The notes under the pieces are model-generated. The model ran no database searches and was not told the DNA's origin. It saw nothing but the letters and a program-made list of their open reading frames with translations. A stretch of 64,000 bases of DNA from Gemmiger sp. An87 (GTDB taxonomy: Bacteria; Bacillota; Clostridia; Oscillospirales; Ruminococcaceae). Shown piece by piece: positions 24,915-33,359 of this stretch (position 1 is its first letter; each line of letters opens with the position of its first letter). A program made the position numbers and the translations under genes. The stretch is taken from contig NZ_NFHD01000006.1 of assembly GCF_002159185.1 (NCBI RefSeq), positions 1 through 64,000 of the forward strand, given 5' to 3'.

Positions 24915-26557
24915 TGTACTTCAGACCTCTTTTCTGCAAGGTTCTGTTCAAAGGCAGTCTGGGCAGCACCGTTCTGCATCCGCACCAGGATACGTTTTTC
25001 CAGCGCCGGGTCCCGGTCCGGGTAATCCGCCCGGTAGTGGGAGCCGCGGCTCTCGGTACGCATCTGCTGAGCGCTCAGAATCGCCCGGGCCAGATGCAGC
25101 TGAGCCCACAGGCGGCGGCTGGCTGCGATCTGTGCCGCGTCGCTGCCGCCGGTAAATTCACAGCCCTCAGTCAGCTGGTCCAGGCACTCAATGCCCCGGG
25201 CCAGCGCTTCGCCGCTGCGCACCACCATACCGCATTCGCTCATCACATCCTGCATCCGGCGGCGCCGCTCGGCCTGGTCCGGAATGATCCGGGCTTCGAA
25301 TTCCACCGGCCCGGCCGCTTCGGGCACAGGCTGCGCTGCCGCAAAGGCCGCTGCGCTCTCGCCTGCTTTTCTGCCGAACACCAGGCCGTTGGCGGTGGAA
25401 AGTCCGCCGATCCGGTCCGCGCCATGCATACCGCCGGTCACCTCGCCGCAGGCAAACAGCCCGGGGACTCCGGTAAACCCGCCGGCATCGATGCGCACAC
25501 CGCCGTTTGCCGCATGGGCAAAGGGCGCAATCTGCACCGGGTCATCCATGGTCAGATGCTTTTTCTCCCAGAGCCAGTCGAAGTAGGTACGCACGAATTC
25601 CGGCGTATTCTGCCGGATCTCGGGGCCGTAGGTCACGGTAACCCCCTGCTCCGGCGCGGCCTGGGCGGCCTTCACCATGGCCAGATCCACCCGTTTGGAG
25701 ACAAGGCGGCTGGTGAAGGGGCCGTGGGTGGACCGGCACTCCAGAAGGGCCTGCCGGTCCGGTTCGTTCTCCAGAATATCCCTTCCGTCCGGTCCTGTCA
25801 AGCGGGTATAGCGGAAGGTCTTTTCGTTGAAGATGGTTTTGCGGCAGGGGCTCAGGTAGCCGGGCATCATCTGCATGAACTCCAGGTTCACCAGCTCGGC
25901 CCCGGCCTCCAGCGCCAGCCATTGGCCGGTACCCGCCACGTCGTCGGTGGTGAGCCGGTCCCTGAACAGGCCGCCGTAGCCGCCGGTGGCCAGCACCAGC
26001 GCGCCGCACTGAACAGCGGTCAGCTCCCCTTTTTGGCAGATCACCGCACCGCTCACCCGCTCGCCGGTTTTGATCAACTGCAGCAGCTCGCAGCCGGGCA
26101 GCTGCTCCACGCCGGATTCCTCCATTTTACGGGAGAACACCTGGCGCATGCTGTCGAACAGCAGGCCGTTCCAGCTGCGGTGCTTGCGGTCAAAGCAAGG
26201 GATGAAATCCTTTTGATTCTGGTCGGCGGCGGCTTTCAGCTGAACGCCCATGGCCTTCACGCCCTCAATGGCCGGGCCAATGCCCGCCACAAAGGCACGG
26301 ACCATGGTCTCGTCCGCCATGCCGCAGCCCACCTCCAGGATGCTCTGAACCAGATCCTCCTGGTCGGCTTCGTTTTCCGGCCCGATCAGCCCGAGGCCCC
26401 AGGTTCCAGGGTAGAAGCTGGAACCGGAGAACACCGGACCGCTGCTGGCCAGGATCACCGAACGGCCGGCCCCCGCCGCAGCAAGGGCCGCCATGATCCC
26501 GGCAATGCCTGAGCCGGCCACCAGCACGTCACAGTGCTTTGTATACTCCAGCCGCAT
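24911..26557 (-). CDS. FAD-dependent oxidoreductase of the fumarate reductase/aspartate oxidase type
   Basis: This 548-residue flavoprotein has an N-terminal Rossmann fold (VLVAGSGIAGIMAALAAAGAG, about 10-30). It also has LATGGYGGLFRDR, FAHAANGGVRID and the C-terminal FAD-binding GEVTGGMHGADRIGGLSTANGLVFG. A helical capping end resembles FrdA, SdhA and NadB. The covalent-flavin His of SdhA is not evident and no iron-sulfur partner gene is adjacent. It follows the OppF gene by one base and overlaps nanQ by four, so it is built into the sugar operon. The substrate is unknown. The ATG at 26557 is chosen because the longer frame only runs into oppF. Confidence 0.82.
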   Translation of the reverse strand: MRLEYTKHCDVLVAGSGIAGIMAALAAAGAGRSVILASSGPVFSGSSFYPGTWGLGLIGPENEADQEDLVQSILEVGCGMADETMVRAFVAGIGPAIEGVKAMGVQLKAAADQNQKDFIPCFDRKHRSWNGLLFDSMRQVFSRKMEESGVEQLPGCELLQLIKTGERVSGAVICQKGELTAVQCGALVLATGGYGGLFRDRLTTDDVAGTGQWLALEAGAELVNLEFMQMMPGYLSPCRKTIFNEKTFRYTRLTGPDGRDILENEPDRQALLECRSTHGPFTSRLVSKRVDLAMVKAAQAAPEQGVTVTYGPEIRQNTPEFVRTYFDWLWEKKHLTMDDPVQIAPFAHAANGGVRIDAGGFTGVPGLFACGEVTGGMHGADRIGGLSTANGLVFGRKAGESAAAFAAAQPVPEAAGPVEFEARIIPDQAERRRRMQDVMSECGMVVRSGEALARGIECLDQLTEGCEFTGGSDAAQIAASRRLWAQLHLARAILSAQQMRTESRGSHYRADYPDRDPALEKRILVRMQNGAAQTAFEQNLAEKRSEVQ

Positions 26558-26558
26558 A

Positions 26559-27569
26559 TCAGGCCTTCGCCGCCTCTTTGTCGTACAGATGGCAGGCGAC
26601 CATATGGCCCTCTGCGCCGTGGTGTACCATGGCGGGATCCACGGTCTTGCAGATCTCCATGCACTTGGGGCAGCGGTTGTGGAAGGCACAGCCGCTGGGC
26701 TTGTGGATGGGGCTGGGCACCTCGCCCTCCAGCACCTGACGCTTCTTGGTCTTGTGGATGTCAGGCACAGGAATGGCGCTCAGCAGCGCCTGGGTGTAGG
26801 GGTGCAGGGGCTCGTCGTACAGCGCGCGGCTGTCGGCGATCTCCACGATCTTGCCCAGGTACATAACCACGATACGGTCGGACATGTACTGCACAACGCT
26901 CAGGTCGTGGGCAATGAACAGGTAGGTCAGGTTCATTTCCTTCTGGATGTCCTTCATCAGGTTCAGAACCTGCGCCTGAATGGACACGTCCAGCGCGGAA
27001 ACGGGCTCGTCGCACACCAGAACTTCGGGCATAACCTCCAGCGCACGGGCAATGCACAGACGCTGGCGCTGGCCGCCGGAGAACTCGTGGGGGTAACGCA
27101 TCAGGTAGTCGGGCTGGATGTTAACCATCTTCAGCACCTTCTGCATCACGGCCTCACGGTCTGCCTCGTTCTTCACGCCGTGAACCTTCAGGGGCTCCTC
27201 AAAGGAGGTGTAGATCTTCTTCTGGGGGTTCAGGGCGGAATAGGGGTCCTGGAACACCATCTGCACCTTGCGGCGGAACTGGAACATTTCCTCCTTGTTG
27301 AATTTGGTCACGTCCTTGAACTCGCCGCCGTAGTTGAACAGCACCTTGCCGCCGGTGGGCTTCTCCAGCATCATGATGGTCTTGCCGAAGGTGGACTTGC
27401 CGCAGCCGGACTCGCCCACGATGCCCAGGGTCTCGCCCTTGTACACTTCCAGGCTCACGTCGTCCACGGCCTTCACATGGCCCACGACCTTCTTGAAGGC
27501 GCCCTTGGTGATGGGGAACCAGGTCTTCAGGTTTTCAATCTTAAAGATAACTTCACGATTTTCGCTCAT
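26559..27569 (-). CDS. Dipeptide/oligopeptide-type ABC importer ATPase (OppF-like)
   Basis: This 336-residue ATPase has Walker [10 protein letters not shown], signature [15 protein letters not shown] and Walker [13 protein letters not shown]. The C-terminal oligopeptide extension carries Cys residues ([16 protein letters not shown]) that bind an iron-sulfur cluster in some members. With the OppD-like protein it powers the family 5 importer encoded upstream. Although named for peptides, this transporter family includes the sialic-acid importer SatABCD of Haemophilus ducreyi, and the operon partners point to that substrate class here. Confidence 0.88.
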   Translation of the reverse strand: MSENREVIFKIENLKTWFPITKGAFKKVVGHVKAVDDVSLEVYKGETLGIVGESGCGKSTFGKTIMMLEKPTGGKVLFNYGGEFKDVTKFNKEEMFQFRRKVQMVFQDPYSALNPQKKIYTSFEEPLKVHGVKNEADREAVMQKVLKMVNIQPDYLMRYPHEFSGGQRQRLCIARALEVMPEVLVCDEPVSALDVSIQAQVLNLMKDIQKEMNLTYLFIAHDLSVVQYMSDRIVVMYLGKIVEIADSRALYDEPLHPYTQALLSAIPVPDIHKTKKRQVLEGEVPSPIHKPSGCAFHNRCPKCMEICKTVDPAMVHHGAEGHMVACHLYDKEAAKA

Positions 27570-27571
27570 GA

Positions 27572-28597
27572 TCAGTCCACCTCCGGGAAGTTCTTATACT
27601 TCAAGCAGCGAACCCGGTGGCCGGGGCTGATCTCGAAGGTCGGGATATCCTTTTCACGGCAGGCGGCGGTGCATTCGGGGCAGCGGTCCGCGAACTCACA
27701 GCCGGGCTTCAGGTTGGCCGGGTTGGGAGTGGAGCCGGGAATGGTCTCCAGCTTCTGGCCGTCGGCCAGGCCCAGCACGGGCACGCTGCGCAGCAGCGCC
27801 TTGGTGTAGGGGTGAGAGGTGCGGTCGAACACGTCCTCCAGGCTGCCGAATTCCACCACGCGGCCCATGTACATGACGCAGACCTCATCGGCCATCTCGG
27901 CCACCAGGCCCATGTTATGGGTGATCAGCACGATGGACTTGCCTTCCTTCACCTGCAGGTCCTTGAGCAGCTCCATGATCTGCGCCTGGATGGTAACGTC
28001 CAACGCGGTGGTGGGCTCGTCGCAGATGATCAGCTCCGGGTTGCAGATCATGGCGATGGCAATCACCACGCGCTGCTTCATGCCGCCGGAGAACTGATGG
28101 GGGTAGTTGTCGATGCGCTCCTCGGGATCAGGAATGCCCAGCTTGCGGAACATCTCCAGAACCTTCACACGGGCTTCCTTCTTCTTCATGCCGGTGTGCT
28201 GGATCAGGCCCTCAGCCACCTGGTCACCCACCTTGTAAACGGGGTTCAGGCTGGACATGGGGTCCTGGAACACCATGGACATATCCGGGCCGCGCAGGGC
28301 GCGCATCTCAGGGCCGTTGGGGTCCTTGATCTTTTCCAGATGATACTCGGTCACCTTGCCGTCCCGCAGGGCGTTGTACTGGATGTTGTCCGCCTCGACC
28401 CGGGCATTCTTGCCCAGGAAACGCATGATGGAGTTCATGGTCACGCTCTTGCCGCAGCCGGACTCACCCACAACCGCCAGCGCGGTGCCGCGCTTCAACT
28501 GGAAGGAAACGTTCTTCACGATCCGGATTTCCTTGCGGTCGGAAATAAAGGTGGTATTCAGATTTTTTACGTCTAAGATGATCTCTTTTGTATCCAT
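27572..28597 (-). CDS. Dipeptide/oligopeptide-type ABC importer ATPase (OppD-like)
   Basis: This 341-residue ATPase has Walker [10 protein letters not shown], signature [15 protein letters not shown], Walker [13 protein letters not shown] and the switch [13 protein letters not shown]. The typical OppD C-terminus [15 protein letters not shown] is present. AAGGAGG lies nine bases before the ATG. It is separated from the OppF gene by only two bases, so the two ATPases should be made in equal amounts. Confidence 0.88.
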   Translation of the reverse strand: MDTKEIILDVKNLNTTFISDRKEIRIVKNVSFQLKRGTALAVVGESGCGKSVTMNSIMRFLGKNARVEADNIQYNALRDGKVTEYHLEKIKDPNGPEMRALRGPDMSMVFQDPMSSLNPVYKVGDQVAEGLIQHTGMKKKEARVKVLEMFRKLGIPDPEERIDNYPHQFSGGMKQRVVIAIAMICNPELIICDEPTTALDVTIQAQIMELLKDLQVKEGKSIVLITHNMGLVAEMADEVCVMYMGRVVEFGSLEDVFDRTSHPYTKALLRSVPVLGLADGQKLETIPGSTPNPANLKPGCEFADRCPECTAACREKDIPTFEISPGHRVRCLKYKNFPEVD

Positions 28598-28609
28598 ACT
28601 GCCGCCTCC

Positions 28610-29506
28610 TTACTGCTGTTTCGGGTCCAGAACGTCCCGCAGGCCGTCGCCGAAGAAGTTGATGGCCAGAACGAACAGGCTGATGGCGAGACCGGGGAAT
28701 ACCCAGATCCACCACTGGTTGGTAACCACGGAAACAGACTTTGCAGCGTTCAGGATGTTGCCCCAGGTGGGGGTGCTGTCGGCAACGCCCAGGCCGATGA
28801 AGCTCAGGGAGGCCTCCTGCAGAATGAAGAACGCCACGTTGGTGGTGGTGGAAACGATGATGGGGCTCATCACGTTGGGCAGGATCTGCTTGAACATGAT
28901 GTTGCTGCGCTTCATACCAAAAGCCTCGCAGACCTTGACGTAGGTCTCGTTCTTCAGGCTCATGAACTCGTTACGCACCATACGGAAGGTGGTCATCCAG
29001 CCGGTGACCACGAAGATGAACAGCAGGTTGCCCAGACCGCGCTGGTTGAGGATGGCAACCAGCATCATGACCAGCACCAACTGGGGGAATGCCTGGAAGA
29101 TCTCGGAAATACGCACGATCACACCGTCCACCCAGCCGCCGAAGTAGCCGGCGATGGCGCCCAGCGCTGCGCCGATCACGCTGCTGAGCACGGCGCAGAA
29201 CACGCCGATCAGGATGGAATAGCAGCCGCCGATCAGCACACGGGCCAGCAGGTCACGGCCGATGGTGTCGGTGCCGAAGATGTGGCCTGCCTCGGGAGCG
29301 GCTTTCATGTTGGTCAGGTCGGGGGTGGCGTAGTCCACGCCCATAATGGCGCCGATGATGCAGGCCAGGGTCATGATTACCACGACCACCAGACCAAACA
29401 CAGCCAGCTTGTTGTTCAAAAACTTGCGGACATTCTTTTTCAGCAAAGAGGAGGCCGCGCTTTTGTTTTGTTCCTTGATGCTTGCTGCCGCATTGGGATT
29501 GCTCAT
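28610..29506 (-). CDS. ABC importer permease (OppC/DppC-like)
   Basis: This 298-residue protein has about six membrane segments. The EAA loop contacting the ATPase reads YVKVCEAFGMKRSNIMFKQILPNVMSP, and HIFGTDTIGRDLLARVLIG is a hallmark of DppC/OppC proteins. It pairs with the OppB-like permease encoded just upstream. AGGAGG precedes the ATG. Confidence 0.88.
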   Translation of the reverse strand: MSNPNAAASIKEQNKSAASSLLKKNVRKFLNNKLAVFGLVVVVIMTLACIIGAIMGVDYATPDLTNMKAAPEAGHIFGTDTIGRDLLARVLIGGCYSILIGVFCAVLSSVIGAALGAIAGYFGGWVDGVIVRISEIFQAFPQLVLVMMLVAILNQRGLGNLLFIFVVTGWMTTFRMVRNEFMSLKNETYVKVCEAFGMKRSNIMFKQILPNVMSPIIVSTTTNVAFFILQEASLSFIGLGVADSTPTWGNILNAAKSVSVVTNQWWIWVFPGLAISLFVLAINFFGDGLRDVLDPKQQ

Positions 29507-29525
29507 ATTCTACTCCTCCTCTCGC

Positions 29526-30488
29526 TTATTCGCCCAGCCGCACACGCGGATCCATAATGGCGTTCAGCACGTCCACCATGAAGGAGCACACCAGCATGGT
29601 GGCGGCGATGATCAGGGTGGTCACCATAACCACGTTGTAGTCGTTGGCAACGATGGCGTTGGTCATGGTCATACCGATGCCGGGGTAGGAGAACACGCTC
29701 TCAACAACCACGGAACCGCCGATCAGGGTGGGAATACGGAACATCAGGATAACCAGAACGGGCTTCATGGCATTGCGGAAGCCGTGCTTTAAGTAAACCT
29801 TCCACTCGGGGATGCCCTTGCTGCGGGCGGTCTTGATGTAGTCGCTGTTCAGCACGTCCAGCATGGTGTTGCGGGCGTAACGCATCAGAACCGCCACCAT
29901 GCCGATGGTCAGGGTGGCCACAGGCAGGAACAGATGCATGAAGGCGTCCACAAAAGCGTTGGTGGCATCCGGGCTGACACGGTTCGCCGCCGGGAAGATG
30001 CCCAGCTTGATGGAGAAGATCTGGATCAGGATGATGCCCACCAGGAACTGGGGAACCGCCTGGCCCAGAACCGCCAGAACACGGCCGATGTAGTCGATGA
30101 TGCCGTTCTGACGGATGGCGGAAATGATACCGATGCCGATGCCGATGATGGCAGACAGTACCAGAGAGTAGCCGGCCAGCTCCAGAGTGTAGGGCATACG
30201 GACGGCCAGGGTGCTGGCAATGGAGGTACCGTCGGTGATGGAATAGCCGAAGTCACCGTGCAGCATATTGCCCAGCCAGTTGAAATACTGAACAATCAGG
30301 GGGTCGTTCAGGCCCAGCTCTTCACGCAGCTGCTCCACCACCTCGGGGCTGGCGGAAAGCTGTTCCGGGCTGAGCATGAAGTTGATGGGGTCGATGCCAG
30401 TCGCCTGCAGGCCGAAGAACACGATCAGACTGATGACAAGCAGCATCGGGATCATCAGAAGAAGCTTTTTGAGAATGAACTTTAGCAT
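29526..30488 (-). CDS. ABC importer permease (OppB/DppB-like)
   Basis: This 320-residue protein has six predicted membrane segments and begins with the typical MLKFILKKLLLMIPMLLVISLIVF helix. The EAA loop is YIKTARSKGIPEWKVYLKHGFRNAMKPV. The ATG at 30488 is chosen for GGAG seven bases upstream; the longer frame lacks a site. The gene lies 161 bases after the binding-protein gene, separated by a long hairpin that probably lowers its expression relative to the binding protein. Confidence 0.88.
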   Translation of the reverse strand: MLKFILKKLLLMIPMLLVISLIVFFGLQATGIDPINFMLSPEQLSASPEVVEQLREELGLNDPLIVQYFNWLGNMLHGDFGYSITDGTSIASTLAVRMPYTLELAGYSLVLSAIIGIGIGIISAIRQNGIIDYIGRVLAVLGQAVPQFLVGIILIQIFSIKLGIFPAANRVSPDATNAFVDAFMHLFLPVATLTIGMVAVLMRYARNTMLDVLNSDYIKTARSKGIPEWKVYLKHGFRNAMKPVLVILMFRIPTLIGGSVVVESVFSYPGIGMTMTNAIVANDYNVVMVTTLIIAATMLVCSFMVDVLNAIMDPRVRLGE

Positions 30489-30563
30489 GTTCTCACTCCA
30501 ATCTCGGTGATTGTAACACAAATGGGGCGGAGCACAGGCCCGTCAGAAGAGGCCTGCCGAAAA

Positions 30564-30608
30564 GGAAAGGGAGAGACGAAAGGCAAAGGCCAATGTCTCT
30601 CCCTTTCC
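30564..30608 (-). terminator. Intercistronic hairpin after the family 5 binding-protein gene
   Basis: A 14-bp stem (GGAAAGGGAGAGAC / GTCTCTCCCTTTCC) with a 17-base loop lies between the binding protein and permease genes. There is no T run, so partial termination or message stabilisation is likely. Confidence 0.65.
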
Positions 30609-30649
30609 AGCAATCACATTATGCCAGGGATTGCAGCAGTATCAGCGGA

Positions 30650-32254
30650 TCAGGCCATTTCCCAGTTGGCGAAATCCAGATCGCAGCTGTACAGGGGGTT
30701 GCAGAAGGTGACGCCCTCGGGGATCTTCACGTTGCTGCTGGTGAACACATAGTTACCAACGGTGAACAGAGGAACCTTGTACAGCTTCTCCTGCTCCAGA
30801 TCCTGCAGGGTCTTCAGAGCAGCATTCTTCTCTTCCTCGGTGGTGGCAGCAGAGTAGGTTGCAATGGCCTCGTCGAAGGAGGTGTCGCCGCCCCAGATTT
30901 TCTGGAACAGAGCGTCGGTGCTCAGGTACTCGCTGTACCACTCATCCAGAGAGAAGGAGCTCTTGCCCTTGAAGCCGATGTCGTACTGGCGGGTGGTGAA
31001 CAGATCGGTGGTACCGTCGTTGGACAGGGTGGACTCAACAGTCAGGCCAGCCTGCTCCAGGTAGTAAACGATGGTGTTGATCAGGTCGATGCTGGTCTGG
31101 TCGTTGTTGTAGTAGCAGATGCGGATGGGACGGCTCATATCGTAGCCGGAAGCAGCGATATCGGCCTTGGCCTTCTCGGCGTCGAAGGTGTAGGTGAAGC
31201 CGTTGTATGCGGGGTTGGAATCGGGCACGCCGGAGTTCAGCACGGTGGCGCTGGGATACAGGGTAGCCAGAGTAGCACGGTCGATGGCTTCCATGATGGC
31301 CTTGCGGACCTCAACGTTCTGCATAGCCTCGTTCTGGGTGCCGTCGGTGCCTTCCAGGTTGAAGATGAAATATTTGTAGAACAGAACATCAACCTCATGA
31401 GAGGTGTAGTTGCTCATGCCCTCCATGGCTTCCACCAGGTCGGTGGCGTTGCCGTACAGGTAGTCGGCGTTGCCGGACTGAGCGGCGGTCAGGTAATCGT
31501 TCACATAGGAAACGGTAACCTTCTGGATCTTGGCGGGAGTGCCCTCATAGTTGGGGTTGGGAACCATGGTGAAGTAGTTGCCCACGTTGAACTCGCCAAC
31601 CATGTAGTAACCGCTGGTTACGGGGTTCTGCCAGAAGGTGGTGTCGGCGTCCAGCTTCAGAACGTCCACGTTCTCCAGGCTGTGCTTGGGCAGGATGGCG
31701 AACTGGCTCAGGATCTGAGGCAGGGAGCTGTAGGGCTCGCTCAGGGTCAGGGTGATCACGTTACCCTCGGCGCTCTTGTCAGCGATCTTCTTGAACGCGG
31801 AGGTGTAGATGGAGTTTACCTGAGTGGTCTGCAGAGCAGCGTCGATGGACCACAGAACGTCGTCAGCGGTCAGGGGCTCGCCATCGCTCCACTTGAGGCC
31901 GTCCTTCAGGGTGATGGTGTAGGTCAGGCCGTCCTCGCTGACCTCATAGCTCTCGGCCAGATCGGGGCTTACCTCGTTCAGGGTGCTGTCCGCAATGAAC
32001 AGGCTGCGGAACATCAGGTTGGTGGGCATGGTACGATTCAGCCAGGGGATGGGCACCTTGTCGTCGGTGCTGCTGCCGTCGGTGGTGGACAGAATCAGCT
32101 TCAGGGTGCCGTCGCTGGCGGCAGCGGCAGTGCCGGTGCTGGCTGCGCCGCTGGTTGCGGTGGAACCGCTGGTGGTGGTGGTCGAGCCACCGCCGCAGGC
32201 TACCATGGAAAGTGCCATGGCAGCTGCGAGAACAAGTGCAAGAACTTTCTTCAT
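30650..32254 (-). CDS. Family 5 ABC substrate-binding lipoprotein
   Basis: This 534-residue lipoprotein has a signal peptide with lipobox LSMVAC (Cys near residue 20) and a Ser/Thr-rich linker. An SBP_bac_5 domain follows, with DLAESYEVSEDGLTYTITLKDGLKWSDGEPLTADDVLWS. This domain type binds peptides, nickel, opines or, in SatA of Haemophilus ducreyi, sialic acid. It heads the operon that continues with the permeases, ATPases, flavoprotein, nanQ, nanA and epimerase genes. AAGGAGG precedes the ATG at 32254. The promoter carries a palindrome shared with the CUT1 operon. Confidence 0.9.
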   Translation of the reverse strand: MKKVLALVLAAAMALSMVACGGGSTTTTSGSTATSGAASTGTAAAASDGTLKLILSTTDGSSTDDKVPIPWLNRTMPTNLMFRSLFIADSTLNEVSPDLAESYEVSEDGLTYTITLKDGLKWSDGEPLTADDVLWSIDAALQTTQVNSIYTSAFKKIADKSAEGNVITLTLSEPYSSLPQILSQFAILPKHSLENVDVLKLDADTTFWQNPVTSGYYMVGEFNVGNYFTMVPNPNYEGTPAKIQKVTVSYVNDYLTAAQSGNADYLYGNATDLVEAMEGMSNYTSHEVDVLFYKYFIFNLEGTDGTQNEAMQNVEVRKAIMEAIDRATLATLYPSATVLNSGVPDSNPAYNGFTYTFDAEKAKADIAASGYDMSRPIRICYYNNDQTSIDLINTIVYYLEQAGLTVESTLSNDGTTDLFTTRQYDIGFKGKSSFSLDEWYSEYLSTDALFQKIWGGDTSFDEAIATYSAATTEEEKNAALKTLQDLEQEKLYKVPLFTVGNYVFTSSNVKIPEGVTFCNPLYSCDLDFANWEMA

Positions 32255-32283
32255 GTTTTTTGCCTCCTTCAAAATTGAGAGCG

Positions 32284-32315
32284 CCTTCTCCAATCGTATC
32301 CTTCTCCAATCGTAT
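32284..32315 (-). repeat. Perfect tandem 16-bp repeat in the leader of the family 5 operon
   Basis: The unit ATACGATTGGAGAAGG (minus strand) occurs twice with no gap (32300-32315 and 32284-32299). Each copy contains a Shine-Dalgarno-like GGAGAAGG. It lies 30 bases upstream of the binding-protein start, between promoter and gene. Confidence 0.9.
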
Positions 32316-32396
32316 TTAATATGTATGCATCAGAGCCAAGGCACTCCATTTCCCTTGGAACAAGGCGTGCAGTTCAGCACCCCTTGCTTTACTCTT

Positions 32397-32425
32397 ATGG
32401 TACCATCTATGAAAAAAATTTTCAA
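32397..32425 (-). promoter_or_regulatory. Promoter of the family 5 importer/sialic-acid operon with overlapping operator
   Basis: On the minus strand TTGAAA (32420-32425) and TACCAT (32397-32402) are 17 bases apart. The palindrome TGAAAAAAATTTTCA (plus strand, 32410-32424) covers the -35 box and half of the spacer, a position suited to repression. Confidence 0.7.
32410..32424. promoter_or_regulatory. Candidate RpiR-type operator, site A
   Basis: TGAAAAAAATTTTCA matches the shared consensus TGAAAAwwwTTTTCA. The following bases TTCAATTATGAAGTCC are nearly identical to those at site B and include a second inverted repeat, TTCA-n4-TGAA. Confidence 0.7.
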
Positions 32426-32720
32426 TTATGAAGTCCTACGAATCTACCCGAGCCAATTTTGTCACTTTGCACAAGACCGTTTCAAAAAAGCCACTTTTGG
32501 GCTTTCTGCAGCCATTTTTGAGTCATGCTCTGTTATTTTTTGTTACTTTTGACGCTTCCTTTTTCTCATTTTTTCTGCTTTCCTCTTTCGTCCGGTTTTC
32601 TCGAAACTTCCTCATTTTGAAGCCGAAATGAAAATTTTTTTCACGTTTTTGGCCCATGCCCTGACAGATTTCCATTTTTTCATCCATATTCTTCCCTGTT
32701 TTCCATTCGAGCTGGAAACA
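32426..32720. other. AT-rich intergenic region, no gene recognised
   Basis: The region between the family 5 promoter and the terminator at 32721 contains operator-like site D (32629-32643). Its short reading frames lack ribosome binding sites. Confidence 0.5.
32629..32643. promoter_or_regulatory. Candidate RpiR-type operator, site D
   Basis: TGAAAATTTTTTTCA fits the same 15-bp pattern as sites A, B and C. It lies about 210 bases upstream of site A and is not inside an obvious promoter, so it could be an auxiliary looping site or a chance match in AT-rich DNA. Confidence 0.4.
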
Positions 32721-32769
32721 ACAAAACCCGGGTGCGGCTCCGCAGTTGCGGATGCGCCCGGGTCTTGTT
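32721..32769 (-). terminator. Terminator of the CUT1 operon (after the second NanQ-like gene)
   Basis: On the minus strand GACCCGGGCGCATCCGCA pairs with GCGGAGCCGCACCCGGGT, and TTTTGTTGTTT follows. It lies 16 bases after the stop codon. Confidence 0.87.
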
Positions 32770-32784
32770 TTCACGGGGCCTCGA

Positions 32785-33255
32785 TCAGACCTCGTCGTAA
32801 TATTCGTTGCTCAGAATTTTGAACACAGCCTTCTTCACATGGGTGCAGGTGCCGTTGCTCAGGGTGGGCATGTGAGGCTCGCCTGCCAGGAACAAAGCAA
32901 ACTTACCGCCGCCCAGATGACCCAGATCGCCCACCGGGCCATCGCCGAAGCCGATGTCCGCCGCGTCGTCAAAGCCCTTTTCATCCTGGCTGTAGCTGCT
33001 GGGAACCTCGAAGTCCTCACAGCCCTCGATATCCATCTGCAGGTCCATGTACTTGTGGTGCACCTCATAGTGCGCACCTGCCTCCGGGCGGGTGTCTGCT
33101 TCCATTACATTCACGAACACCCGGCTGCCGTCGATCTCGGTGCGGCCCAGAGGCAGCTCCTCCACCTTATGGGTCTCGGCCCATTCGATCACCTTGTCCA
33201 GCCCTTTGGAAAAGCCTTTGTAAGCGCTCAGATTGCTGAAATTATCATAGATCAT
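32785..33255 (-). CDS. YhcH/YjgK/YiaL family protein, NanQ-like anomerase (copy 2)
   Basis: This 156-residue protein is a second YhcH-family member, distinct from the one at 24465. It keeps the pattern AHYEVHHKYMDLQMDIEG, GGGKFALFLAGEPHMPTL and THVKKAVFKI. It probably catalyses sugar anomer interconversion. It is the last gene of the CUT1 operon, so each importer operon carries its own copy. AAGGAG precedes the ATG at 33255; the longer frame reads through a terminator. The hairpin upstream (33304-33337) implies reduced expression by read-through. Confidence 0.85.
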   Translation of the reverse strand: MIYDNFSNLSAYKGFSKGLDKVIEWAETHKVEELPLGRTEIDGSRVFVNVMEADTRPEAGAHYEVHHKYMDLQMDIEGCEDFEVPSSYSQDEKGFDDAADIGFGDGPVGDLGHLGGGKFALFLAGEPHMPTLSNGTCTHVKKAVFKILSNEYYDEV

Positions 33256-33303
33256 GGTATTCTCTCCTTCCCCGGCCGCGTTTTCCCGGCAGCCGGTGCT
33301 GAC

Positions 33304-33337
33304 AAAAAAACCAGGTGGCGGCAGCCACCTGGTTTTG
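33304..33337 (-). terminator. Hairpin after the CUT1 permease gene
   Basis: AAAACCAGGTGGC and GCCACCTGGTTTT form a 13-bp stem followed on the minus strand by TTTTTTG. It separates the permease from the second NanQ-like gene. Confidence 0.87.
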
Positions 33338-33359
33338 GGAAACAAACGGGTCTGAGGGA

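Noticed and set aside
24914-26512. A 532-codon frame opposite the FAD oxidoreductase
   Set aside because: It has no recognisable domain or start signal. The minus-strand flavoprotein has a complete FAD fold.
30593-32278. A 561-codon frame opposite the family 5 binding protein
   Set aside because: It is shadow composition. The minus-strand lipoprotein has a signal peptide and lipobox.
32428-32822. Small frames in the gap between the two importer operons
   Set aside because: Composition is Phe/Ser/Leu-rich from T tracts, with no initiation signal. One crosses a terminator.
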